Below are positions 27,062 through 35,242 of a stretch of DNA of 64,000 bases, one piece after another. Numbering within the stretch: position 1 is the first letter of the stretch; every line of letters begins with the position of its first letter. This stretch comes from Teredinibacter purpureus (GTDB lineage Bacteria > Pseudomonadota > Gammaproteobacteria > Pseudomonadales > Cellvibrionaceae), in the NCBI RefSeq assembly GCF_014217335.1, contig NZ_CP060092.1, forward strand, positions 4,171,501-4,235,500, given 5' to 3'. The position numbers and the translations under genes are program-made. The notes below the pieces were generated by a model that saw only the letters and a list, made by a program, of their open reading frames with translations, searched no databases and had not been told where the DNA came from.

Positions 27062-28792
27062 CTAGTCGTCTCGCGAACGATATAAATCAGACATACCGCC
27101 AATGTTTCTGTCAACCCGCGACATTTCCTCGTCCCAAGTACTTTCATCGACAACGACAGGGCGCATGAGTATGACCAACTCTGTTTTAATTTTTCGCGTC
27201 TCTCTCGTTTTAAACATACTTTTCAGAATGGGAATATCACCTAGCACCGGACGTTTTCCGGCTACATCTACGGTTGATTCTTGCATTAAACCTCCCAGCA
27301 CAACGACCTGCCCACTCTTTGCTCGCACGATACTGTCGGACTCTCGAACATCACGCAAGGCCAGCGGCAGCGAGAAAAATTCTTCACCTACATTAATGTT
27401 TTTAATCTGATCTTCTACCTGGCTAACAATAGGGTGAACATGCAATATCACATCACCGTTTTCCGCTATCTGCGGCGTAACATCTAGTGCAATACCACTA
27501 AAAAAGGACTCTAATTCTATTTCGGGAATATTCTGTATACTCGAGGCACTGGTGGTTGTGCTATTCGATACACCCGTAACAAAAAACTCATCAGAACCAA
27601 CCCTAATAATCGCTTTTTGATTATTAACGGTAGAAATTCGTGGGCTCGATAACACTTGCACATTGCCTTGCGTTTCAAGTAAAGAAAGCAATTGTGTCAC
27701 GTCCAATACATTCAACACTGACGTTACTACAGATTCATTAGCACCTTCCCCACGTAGAACCACATCGCCTAAAGTGCCAGCAGCAGAACGAGACGAGCTC
27801 ATCGCAATTGAACCGCTTATAGCACCCCAATTGATACCCGCCTCAAACCCCTCATTTAACCGAACCTCGAGAATTTTGGTTTCAAGCACAACTTGCCGCT
27901 TAACACTCACCTCAGAACGCTCAAGAAAATCGCGAACTGCACCTAACTCGTTCGGCAACGCTTTAACGACAACCAGCCCTGCCTGAGGGTTGGTCATAAC
28001 CATTCGGCCATCATTTGGGCCGCCAATAATCGCGTCGATAGTTTGGTGAATAGATCCCCAAAAATCCGTTTTATTCAATGTTTGTATTCGAGCTCCCGGC
28101 GTCAGGCTGGTTGAATTTGAGTTTTGTCCGTCAAAGTAGCCCAATAGATTTCCCGACTCAGACTGCCCTCCTCCACCGCTGCGACTGCCACTACCACTAC
28201 CACCACTTCGGCTGTCGCTATCACTAGAGGTTATCTTGCCAATACTGACGCTCGTATCAGTCACACCCACCCTTTTGATATCGAGATAGTTGATGGGGAA
28301 AACTTCGGTTCTTAATTTACGGGCATATATCGTGTAAATATTATGCTTGAACTTATATTCATAACCGTAAACATCACGGGTAACATTTAAAACGTCGGTA
28401 ATAGTGACATTTTTTAATTCGAGAGAAATAAAACCCGACACGTCAGGATGAGCAACAACATTTACACCAGAATCAGCCACCAAACTCAGAAAAAATGTTC
28501 GTGCTGGGACGCGATTTACCGAAATATCAAATCGTTCAACACTAGATCGTTGCTCTGCGGAGCTCCCAGACATTAACCCCGTAGCATTATTTAATAAACT
28601 AGCCGAAACTTCTGACGGTACCGCTTGCTGTTCATGCCCATACGCTTCATGGGTGGTTAGCACCTCAGCCATAACATCTTCAGCCGCGGTTTGGTCTTGT
28701 GGTACAGAAGAGCAAGACACCAATAATACGGTTGTAATGAGAGCCAATAATTGTTTCTGCAAGCGGCTCGAATCCATTTTTAAGTCGTTCAT
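27062..28792 (-). CDS. mshL: MSHA outer-membrane secretin MshL
   Basis: A 576-residue secretin lipoprotein that forms the outer-membrane pilus channel. The lipobox is LLVSC in LITTVLLVSCSSVPQD. An N-terminal secretin-and-TonB (STN) domain reads FFLSLVADSGVNVVAHPDVSG. A Gly/Ser-rich loop lies at about 195-220. The secretin core ends with ALRDVRESDSIVRAKSGQVV, VLGGLMQES and VLGDIPILKSMF, the typical C-terminal signature. It starts 21 bases after the mshK stop. Confidence 0.95.
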   Translation of the reverse strand: MNDLKMDSSRLQKQLLALITTVLLVSCSSVPQDQTAAEDVMAEVLTTHEAYGHEQQAVPSEVSASLLNNATGLMSGSSAEQRSSVERFDISVNRVPARTFFLSLVADSGVNVVAHPDVSGFISLELKNVTITDVLNVTRDVYGYEYKFKHNIYTIYARKLRTEVFPINYLDIKRVGVTDTSVSIGKITSSDSDSRSGGSGSGSRSGGGGQSESGNLLGYFDGQNSNSTSLTPGARIQTLNKTDFWGSIHQTIDAIIGGPNDGRMVMTNPQAGLVVVKALPNELGAVRDFLERSEVSVKRQVVLETKILEVRLNEGFEAGINWGAISGSIAMSSSRSAAGTLGDVVLRGEGANESVVTSVLNVLDVTQLLSLLETQGNVQVLSSPRISTVNNQKAIIRVGSDEFFVTGVSNSTTTSASSIQNIPEIELESFFSGIALDVTPQIAENGDVILHVHPIVSQVEDQIKNINVGEEFFSLPLALRDVRESDSIVRAKSGQVVVLGGLMQESTVDVAGKRPVLGDIPILKSMFKTRETRKIKTELVILMRPVVVDESTWDEEMSRVDRNIGGMSDLYRSRDD

Positions 28793-28813
28793 AATTTTCT
28801 ATCTGCCCGTCGT

Positions 28814-29161
28814 TTAACGAGAATGCTTTACGATATTAGGACGAAGGCTAATCACGCCAGTTTGACCGTTCCGGCTATAGACAACACTTTTATCTCGAAC
28901 TTTAATCACTGTAGCGCCATCAACGACGCTACCCTCACGAACTGCCTGGCCGTTAATAATGGCTTCACTTCTAGATGCACTTAAATAAACAGCCTGCAAA
29001 ACCAAACTTTTTTGCGCGGATACCTTTCGTTGATACCCCAGAGGCGCAGTGGGGTCTTGGAGTGTTTCATTTGGCGTATTATTTAGATTAGCGGAAACAG
29101 CCGTTGCAGGAAAACAGGTTATTAACACCCACATAACGACGTTAAAACAATGTTTAAACAC
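28814..29161 (-). CDS. mshK: MSHA biogenesis protein MshK
   Basis: A 115-residue exported PilP/GspC-like small protein. The N-terminal signal helix (about 6-24, WVLITCFPATAVSA) is followed by NETLQDPTAPLGYQ. The compact C-terminal domain reads LQAVYLSASRSEAIINGQAV, REGSVVDGATVIKV. It probably links the inner-membrane complex to the secretin. Overlaps mshJ by eight bases. Confidence 0.88.
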   Translation of the reverse strand: MFKHCFNVVMWVLITCFPATAVSANLNNTPNETLQDPTAPLGYQRKVSAQKSLVLQAVYLSASRSEAIINGQAVREGSVVDGATVIKVRDKSVVYSRNGQTGVISLRPNIVKHSR

Positions 29162-29936
29162 CTAACACCCCCTTATCTGTAGAAAGGGTATAAACTTCGA
29201 GGGATACCTCTGCATTAGGGTAACTCTTCACCTCATATTCAATAAAATCCCAGTATAATTTCCACGGCAATTGTTCAAGCTGTTGCAGATAATCTATTAC
29301 CGCAAAATAGTCTCCTCTAAGCGACACTCGAACCGCATGCTTATAAACACCGACTATGCGCTCTTCCGCCAATCGCGCTTCATCAACGGTTGACGTCAGC
29401 TGACGCACAGAACGTTGCGCGAGCTCTTCCTCTAAAAACTCAACCTCTTCAAGCTCTACCGTTTCTACGGTTCTACTTTCCGCTAGCTGTAATTTTTTAG
29501 GTGCGATTGCACGCATACCCATTAGCTGTAGCCTATTCGATTCGCGTAACACATCGTAGAGCACTTGGGATAGTTGATCAGCAGAAAGCAAACCCACCGA
29601 CATTTCTTGCAGCTCAATATTGGCGTTTTCCAGCAGCCCCTCCAAACGCAGTATTTCTCGTCGTTTGGGTGCATTTGGATCGCTACTTAAGCTATTGACA
29701 AGCACCTGCTCCTGGGCGGAAAGAACCTTCAATTCTCGATTCGCTTCTTCAAAGCGCTGAACCAACAACTCTCTCTTTGAGGATAAACCACCTTCAATGG
29801 TTAAGCTCCATACGAGATAAATTACAAGCAAACACGATACCGTAATTAATATTTTCTCTCTCATTTGCAACGCGAGAAATTTTTCTTCCACTTTGCTCCA
29901 ACGCTCGGTAAATGTGGTGGCAATACTCATGGTCAC
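29154..29936 (-). CDS. mshJ: MSHA biogenesis protein MshJ (PilO-like)
   Basis: A 260-residue bitopic protein: membrane helix ILITVSCLLVIYLVWSL (about 29-45), then a long periplasmic coiled coil (about 55-110) and a ferredoxin-like C-terminal domain ending LPWKLYWDFIEYEVKSYPNA, EVSLEVYTLSTDK. This is the PilO-equivalent of the MSHA inner-membrane complex. It overlaps mshI2 by four bases (ATGA). Confidence 0.88.
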   Translation of the reverse strand: MTMSIATTFTERWSKVEEKFLALQMREKILITVSCLLVIYLVWSLTIEGGLSSKRELLVQRFEEANRELKVLSAQEQVLVNSLSSDPNAPKRREILRLEGLLENANIELQEMSVGLLSADQLSQVLYDVLRESNRLQLMGMRAIAPKKLQLAESRTVETVELEEVEFLEEELAQRSVRQLTSTVDEARLAEERIVGVYKHAVRVSLRGDYFAVIDYLQQLEQLPWKLYWDFIEYEVKSYPNAEVSLEVYTLSTDKGVLGV

Positions 29937-30550
29937 TCCCTCTCCACCGCCAGTTTATAAACGGGCTCAAATCCGAGTGTAAAGGCATGTGCAGTAGATC
30001 CTTTTTTCTCTGCAACACTCAACAAGCCAAAATGAGTGCCCGTAAAACTAGGTTCAAACTGTAGTTTTTGGATATAAGTAGCAACATCTTCCGCTTTCAG
30101 CGTTTCGCCCATCACTTGCAAATACTGCCCACCGTCTGATAACGATATTTTTTTCAATGAAATACTCTTCATAGACTGCCTTGCAAGAGCCCTCATTGCA
30201 TGGGCAAAACCTTCTGAATTACCAAGATTTTGTCCCTCAATAATCTCACCCACCTGTTCACGCCCTTCTAGCGCTGCACGCAAATACTTTAACCGAACGT
30301 CAATTTTATTGTTTTTAAAGGATGGTGTTTTTTTAGTGAATATATCTAACTGTTGTTTGGCTACGATCTGCTGGTTTTCCAATACAATAACTTGCTGCTC
30401 AAGGGTTTCTAGGTTAGCAATGGCAATAAAATAAAACGCAATGTAAATACCAATAACACCCACAACAGAAAACATTAAACTATTTGCGGTAAGCCATTCT
30501 TTCGCAGGTTTTAATTCTGATAGATATAAATTAACTTGCTGTATAGCCAT
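29933..30550 (-). CDS. mshI2: MSHA biogenesis protein MshI2 (PilN-like)
   Basis: A 205-residue PilN-type protein. I place the start at the ATG at 30550, four bases after the mshI1 stop; it gives the typical MAIQQVNLYLSELKPAKEWL. The membrane helix is MFSVVGVIGIYIAFYFIAI (about 26-44), followed by a coiled coil and a periplasmic ferredoxin-like domain. In many genomes MshI1 (PilM-like) and MshI2 (PilN-like) are separate, as here. It should bind the MshI1 actin-like protein through its N-terminus. Confidence 0.9.
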   Translation of the reverse strand: MAIQQVNLYLSELKPAKEWLTANSLMFSVVGVIGIYIAFYFIAIANLETLEQQVIVLENQQIVAKQQLDIFTKKTPSFKNNKIDVRLKYLRAALEGREQVGEIIEGQNLGNSEGFAHAMRALARQSMKSISLKKISLSDGGQYLQVMGETLKAEDVATYIQKLQFEPSFTGTHFGLLSVAEKKGSTAHAFTLGFEPVYKLAVERE

Positions 30551-30554
30551 ACGT

Positions 30555-31538
30555 TTACGGCGCCCCCACACTATCAATATTTCCAGCAACCGAATTACGT
30601 AGAGCAGCCCCTAACGCTGCCGCACACGCATGCAGTAAAGGCTCTTTATTTTCATCATCTACCGAGACAGATGCAGTAAAATTCAAGTATTTCACAGGAA
30701 CACTTAAACCGCGCAAGATATCCGTTGTAATTTTATCTTCACTGATATTATCCCCGCAAATATACAAATTTGTGGGGGGCGGCTGGCCCATTTGCCTTTC
30801 GTAGTAGTCAAGCGATCGCTGCACTTCAAGAATAAAGCTATCAATGGGGATATCATCTAGCAACCCAGCCCCATATTTAATCTGAAACTGACGTGACAAA
30901 TACATATTGCCTTTTCGATAAAGAGATACGCTACCCTGCCCTTCAAGCAAGCGGACAATCGCTACCCCACGACTTTCGGGATGATCTAGATCTTGTAAGT
31001 ACGCTAAATTTCGCAGCGCTAACTCACCTATATCGATCGATTCTAACGACAAGCCCGACTGATTTACCAGAGACACTAACGAGCTTAAACGACTTAATTC
31101 TGCCACTACAACATAAGCCATTTTTTTACCTCTACTCCCATCGTGAGGCAAGAGAAAAACATCTATCGCGGCTTTTGCAACGGGAATGGAAATTAGGTCT
31201 TTTATTCGCCACCTAACAGCTTCTCGCATCTCCACTTCCGGCACATCGGGTGCTTCAACGAGCAATAATTGGTAATCACTACTCGGAAGGACTAAATTGC
31301 ACGGGCAAGCTGTTAAGCCATGGGTTTCGACCCAATCGGTTAACATGGTCGCTTGATCGCTAATAGATGATTCGTCTAGAAGGATGTCTGAATGGAGTAT
31401 TTGAGGGCGTAGCGAAGCTACTGACTCCGTTTGAACCCATTTATCAGCACATACGGCTACAGCCAGGCCATTTGGCTGACATTCGATACCCACGTGTGTT
31501 TTGCGGGCGGAGAGTTTAGAAAGCAAATTTTTTAACAT
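30555..31538 (-). CDS. mshI: MSHA biogenesis protein MshI1 (PilM-like)
   Basis: A 327-residue actin-like cytoplasmic protein, first gene of the locus. Motifs include HVGIECQPNGLAVAVCADK at the N-terminus, LPSSDYQLLLVEAPDVPEVE, MREAVRWRIKDLI and later LEVQRSLDYYERQMGQPPP, the usual PilM/MshI blocks. It probably forms a cytoplasmic ring with the MshI2 tail. No mshH (CsrD-like) gene precedes it; trmL is divergent across a 141-base gap that must contain the operon promoter. Confidence 0.92.
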   Translation of the reverse strand: MLKNLLSKLSARKTHVGIECQPNGLAVAVCADKWVQTESVASLRPQILHSDILLDESSISDQATMLTDWVETHGLTACPCNLVLPSSDYQLLLVEAPDVPEVEMREAVRWRIKDLISIPVAKAAIDVFLLPHDGSRGKKMAYVVVAELSRLSSLVSLVNQSGLSLESIDIGELALRNLAYLQDLDHPESRGVAIVRLLEGQGSVSLYRKGNMYLSRQFQIKYGAGLLDDIPIDSFILEVQRSLDYYERQMGQPPPTNLYICGDNISEDKITTDILRGLSVPVKYLNFTASVSVDDENKEPLLHACAAALGAALRNSVAGNIDSVGAP

Positions 31539-31679
31539 GGCAGCTAGCAGTGAGCTCCCCTTCTCGGATGATTCAGTGCAAAATAACTCGTTTTTATAAT
31601 TATTACCCGACTAATAGCGTTTATTATAGACATTACTTACGCTTTTGTGTGTAAGTTATTGGCAACATGTGAGTTTTCT

Positions 31680-32165
31680 ATGTTTAACATCGTTCTTTTT
31701 GAACCTGAAATACCCCCCAATACTGGCAATATTATCCGGTTGTGTGCAAACACAGGCTGTCGTTTACACCTTATAGAACCTCTTGGTTTTGTCTTAGACG
31801 ACAAACGTCTTCGCCGTGCGGGCCTAGATTACGCCGAATGGGAAACCGTAACCACACACTCTAATTGGGATGCATTTTTAAAACATTTAAACGGTTCCAC
31901 CATTTGGGCCTTATCGACCAAGGGTACCCAAACGCATTCTGATGCGGCATTTGCGGAAGGAGACTATTTACTCTTCGGGCCAGAAACACGAGGCCTTCCC
32001 GTCGATATTCGTCAATCATTACCTGCAAACAATGTACTTAGGATACCGATGATCAAAGGTAGCCGTAGCATGAACCTTTCTAATGCAACAGCCGTTATGT
32101 TATACGAAGCATGGCGCCAACTGGACTATGCTGGTGCAGTACCACCGCCCGCTATCAAGGGCTGA
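31680..32165 (+). CDS. trmL: tRNA (cytidine(34)-2'-O)-methyltransferase TrmL
   Basis: SPOUT methyltransferase that modifies the wobble 2'-OH of the tRNA-Leu isoacceptors. The 161-residue protein shows [21 protein letters not shown], the motif [11 protein letters not shown] and the knot motif [20 protein letters not shown], the catalytic and SAM sites of TrmL. The ATG at 31680 gives the family N-terminus; the frame runs open from 31647 without purpose. Divergent from the MSHA operon. Confidence 0.95.
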   Translation: MFNIVLFEPEIPPNTGNIIRLCANTGCRLHLIEPLGFVLDDKRLRRAGLDYAEWETVTTHSNWDAFLKHLNGSTIWALSTKGTQTHSDAAFAEGDYLLFGPETRGLPVDIRQSLPANNVLRIPMIKGSRSMNLSNATAVMLYEAWRQLDYAGAVPPPAIKG

Positions 32166-32221
32166 GCTAATCCGTCCAAAAACAACCGAACCCTGCGCGC
32201 AAAACATCTATGAACATCTTC

Positions 32222-32256
32222 GATTGTTTTTTAGGCCTGCAGGCCTGTGAACAATC
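32222..32256. promoter_or_regulatory. Nested palindrome downstream of trmL
   Basis: A 14-bp perfect palindrome AGGCCTGCAGGCCT (32233-32246) flanked by matching outer arms GATTGTT and AACAATC. It may be the trmL transcript end or an operator for the mannanase gene. No T-tract follows on the plus strand. Confidence 0.4.
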
Positions 32257-32282
32257 AGCTAACACGCTAAAAGATCTTTAGT

Positions 32283-32295
32283 ATTAACAGTTAAT
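32283..32295. promoter_or_regulatory. 13-bp palindrome ATTAACAGTTAAT upstream of the mannanase
   Basis: Perfect odd-length dyad followed by GATATTAATGCT that partly repeats its right arm. It is the size of a helix-turn-helix operator. No regulator is assigned. Confidence 0.3.
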
Positions 32296-32520
32296 GCTCG
32301 ATATTAATGCTAAAGAATGAACTAAACAACTGTAGAGCCCAAGTATCCAATCATTACGGTGATCAAAAGGTGCATATAAGTGCCATTTATCGAAGGTATT
32401 TTTAACTACCCTTCTCCTAATGACTGGTAGACTTGCACATGAAACCGGTAACATTGCTCGAAAACACCCTTAACATGTGGCATAAAATACCACTTGCTAG
32501 TGACGTCTGAGGAGAATCTT

Positions 32521-33588
32521 ATGGACATTAAACCGTTAACATCGCTATTGGCTGCAGGCCTATTGGCGCTATCATTAATCGGCAGCCATTCAGCGCTTGC
32601 CGCCACCAAACCTGTCACACCCAATGCCTCGGAGGAAGCAAAAGCCCTCCTAAAATATCTCTATAAAATCTCAGGTAAAAAAATCCTGACGGGCCAGCAC
32701 AATGCGCCTCTTAACGGCTCTAATCGTTTGGCTGGTATGCACAAGCAAACGGGAGAATACCCCGCAATATTCGGGCAGGACTTCGGTTTTAGTGAACCGG
32801 GTTCATGGGACGGTATAAATTTTCGTCAAAATATCGTAGATGAAGCTATTCGTCGACATCATGAGGGCTTTATTAACACCATTATGTGGCATGCGATTAT
32901 CCCCACTCAGGATGAACCCGGGGACTTTGCTAACGCCATTCAGGCCCAGCTAACAGATGAAGAGTGGACAGAACTCACGACCGCTGGAACTCATCTAAAC
33001 GAACGCTGGAAGTCTCAGGTGGATGTTATCGCCTGGCACCTAAAACAGCTACAGTATGCCGACGTACCCGTGCTCTGGCGACCCTACCATGAAATGAATG
33101 GCTTTTGGTTTTGGTGGGGCTACAGACAAGGCCCGGATGGCTACGCAAAGCTATGGGAAATGCTCTACGAGCGGTTAGTAACCTTTCACAAACTGGACAA
33201 TTTAATATGGGTCTGGAACGCCAATGAAGTAAAAGATCGAGTGCCCGATTACAAACTATTCTACCCAGGCCACGCGTTTGTCGATGTTCTCGCAACCGAC
33301 GTTTACAGTAAACGTTATGACGAAGACAACTACAACCAATTGCTTGAACTCGCTGAAGGTCGCCCCATTGCACTAGGCGAGGTAGGCGGATTTCCAACCC
33401 CAGAAATGCTTGAGCAACAGCGTGAATGGGCTTGGTTTATGAGCTGGCGTGATCCCGATAATTTCTTCTGGAATGACGGTGATTCAATGCGCGCACTGTT
33501 CAGCTACAAGCGTTCCACCTCTTGGCATGAGCTACCCTGGGTTGATAATAAAGGGCCTGTTCGCATGCACGCCCCTATCATAAAGTAG
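32521..33588 (+). CDS. Secreted GH26 endo-beta-1,4-mannanase
   Basis: Cleaves internal beta-1,4 bonds of mannans outside the cytoplasm. The 355-residue protein has a signal peptide with a probable cleavage after SALA (residue 27). A single glycoside hydrolase family 26 domain follows: TGQHNAPLNGS, WHAIIPTQDEPGDF, the acid/base Glu191 in WRPYHEMNGFWFWWG and the nucleophile Glu287 in IALGEVGG. There is no carbohydrate-binding module or lipobox, so it is probably soluble in the periplasm or secreted. The ATG at 32521 is preceded by GGAG; a longer frame from 32494 adds nine residues that spoil the signal peptide. Confidence 0.95.
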   Translation: MDIKPLTSLLAAGLLALSLIGSHSALAATKPVTPNASEEAKALLKYLYKISGKKILTGQHNAPLNGSNRLAGMHKQTGEYPAIFGQDFGFSEPGSWDGINFRQNIVDEAIRRHHEGFINTIMWHAIIPTQDEPGDFANAIQAQLTDEEWTELTTAGTHLNERWKSQVDVIAWHLKQLQYADVPVLWRPYHEMNGFWFWWGYRQGPDGYAKLWEMLYERLVTFHKLDNLIWVWNANEVKDRVPDYKLFYPGHAFVDVLATDVYSKRYDEDNYNQLLELAEGRPIALGEVGGFPTPEMLEQQREWAWFMSWRDPDNFFWNDGDSMRALFSYKRSTSWHELPWVDNKGPVRMHAPIIK

Positions 33589-33612
33589 ATCAACACCTAG
33601 CCTCGATACTTT

Positions 33613-33641
33613 CAACTAAGCGTCCTATGGGCGCTTAGTTG
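33613..33641. terminator. Strong hairpin between convergent genes
   Basis: A 13-bp stem (CAACTAAGCG plus TCC, pairing with GGG plus CGCTTAGTTG, one wobble) with a 3-base loop, 25 bases after the mannanase stop and 7 bases from the stop of the opposing gene. An AT-rich tail (ATTAATTTA) follows on the plus strand. Probable bidirectional terminator. Confidence 0.75.
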
Positions 33642-33647
33642 ATTAAT

Positions 33648-35075
33648 TTAAGAATCCTCAAGCACACTCTCACCCGCTGAATCTTCCTCCAGCTCGAACA
33701 ATGGCTTCACCTCACTATCATCGCCTTCAGATGCGGGAGAATCGACAGCATCCAACAATGGCGGCGTACCACCCTCCACCCATTCAATCGATGATTCTAA
33801 CCCCAAATGATAAGCCGCAAAACCCGGGTACATAACCTGATTTAATGCCATCCCAATAACCCGCCCAGCAAAAGGGGACACAACCTCTTGCCGATGATTT
33901 GTGATAGGGTCCGTTATAACGCCCAATAACTGTCCCTCTCGAACACTATCGCCCAGCAATACCTCACTAAACAGAATACCACCCGACGTCACCCTCACCC
34001 ACCGTGACTGATAGTAAGCTGGCTCAGTTTTAAACTCCCAGAAAGGGCGCCTATTCAGCATTTCCAAGCCATCCAATAGCGATTCCACGCTCTTAACCCC
34101 ATGATTCACGGCAGACTTCTGTAATTGGTGCGGCTGCCCAGCCTCAAAAGTGATAGCCGGAATACCGTAATCCACCGCCGCACGTCGCAAACAACCAGGT
34201 GCTCCCTCACTATGCACAGCAACCACCGCACCCATTTTTTTTGCAAGGTCTGCCACCTCGGGCAACCTTAAGTTCGCACGCAATTGAGGTAAGTTAGTGC
34301 GATGAAAGGAACCTGTATGTAAATCGACGAGCATATCGCAATGCCGAACAACGTCCTGAAAGAACGAATGAGCAATGCGCGATGCCGAACTGCCATTAGC
34401 ATTACCAGGGAAATACCGATTCAAATCACGTCGATCAGGCAAATACCGAGAGGAACGTCTAAAGCCTTGTAAATTGACAATGGGTACGCCAATTACCGTT
34501 CCGGCCAAATCTTCAGCCTCGATGCTGTAGAGGATATGCCGCACCACCTCTATACCGTTTAACTCATCGCCATGCGTTGCCGCCACGAGACACAATCTTG
34601 GGCCGGGCTTTGCGCCATGAACAACTAACACAGCCGTCGGCGCAGAAATCCCCATGAAGGATACATTGGGTGACCACGATAGCCGAGTAGAGGTGCCAGC
34701 CGGCACTTCGGACCCCAAAAGAACTAGCGGAGCCTGCACGGGTAAAGACTCAACCGCTGGCAAAGGCGGATCAACAACCGTTTCGCTCTCGCCTCCCACT
34801 ATTTTTATGGGAACCGAAACTGGCCGCTCATCGACCGGCATAAGCGGCTCTTTAATCTCGACACCTAGGAGCTCTGAGGCCACCATAGACTCAATGGGCG
34901 CGACTACCTCCTTAAGATCTATATTTTCGGCCTGTTTTAGCACGGTAACGTCCGGCACAGAAGCCTCGCTCACAGACAAACCGTCTTCTAGTGGCTCAGC
35001 CCAAGAAGTTTCGAGCAATATAACCATTAACAATGATACTGCCGTGAAATAATGGATAAATCTGGCTACAGCCAT
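33648..35075 (-). CDS. Exported succinylglutamate desuccinylase/aspartoacylase (AstE/AspA) family protein
   Basis: A 475-residue zinc carboxypeptidase-fold protein of the AstE/AspA superfamily. Metal ligands are His168 and Glu171 in ATHGDELNG and His253 in LVDLHTGSFH; the general base is Glu311 in ITFEAGQPH. A C-terminal barrel-sandwich (about 350-445) is normal for the family. Unusually, an N-terminal signal peptide (hydrophobic 11-24, cleavage near SWA|EP) and a low-complexity acidic linker (27-130) precede the catalytic domain, so it acts in the periplasm or outside. The substrate is unknown; an amide or peptide bond with an acidic or polymer side is possible. The acidic C-terminal tail (EGDDSEVKPLFELEEDSAGE) is also atypical. 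Confidence 0.85.
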   Translation of the reverse strand: MAVARFIHYFTAVSLLMVILLETSWAEPLEDGLSVSEASVPDVTVLKQAENIDLKEVVAPIESMVASELLGVEIKEPLMPVDERPVSVPIKIVGGESETVVDPPLPAVESLPVQAPLVLLGSEVPAGTSTRLSWSPNVSFMGISAPTAVLVVHGAKPGPRLCLVAATHGDELNGIEVVRHILYSIEAEDLAGTVIGVPIVNLQGFRRSSRYLPDRRDLNRYFPGNANGSSASRIAHSFFQDVVRHCDMLVDLHTGSFHRTNLPQLRANLRLPEVADLAKKMGAVVAVHSEGAPGCLRRAAVDYGIPAITFEAGQPHQLQKSAVNHGVKSVESLLDGLEMLNRRPFWEFKTEPAYYQSRWVRVTSGGILFSEVLLGDSVREGQLLGVITDPITNHRQEVVSPFAGRVIGMALNQVMYPGFAAYHLGLESSIEWVEGGTPPLLDAVDSPASEGDDSEVKPLFELEEDSAGESVLEDS

Positions 35076-35242
35076 TGAATCTCCTAGGTTAAAACAGGTT
35101 ACGGCATCTATAACAACCTCAAATTTTGAGCTGTCATGTGCGCCATTTTTCTTAAATTACCTTTCGTTCGGCATGCTTTCATCCAGTTACGCTGGAATTC
35201 TGTTAGAATCAGCCGCTTTGAAAAATCAAGGACCATGGGTCG

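Larger units (their letters stand above)
32166..32520. other. Intergenic region trmL - mannanase (355 bp)
   Basis: No gene seen. It holds two dyads listed separately (32222-32256 and 32283-32295), a TTAATGCT direct repeat next to the second dyad, and the GGAG Shine-Dalgarno of the mannanase. The promoter of the mannanase must be here, but no -35/-10 pair stands out. Confidence 0.6.
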
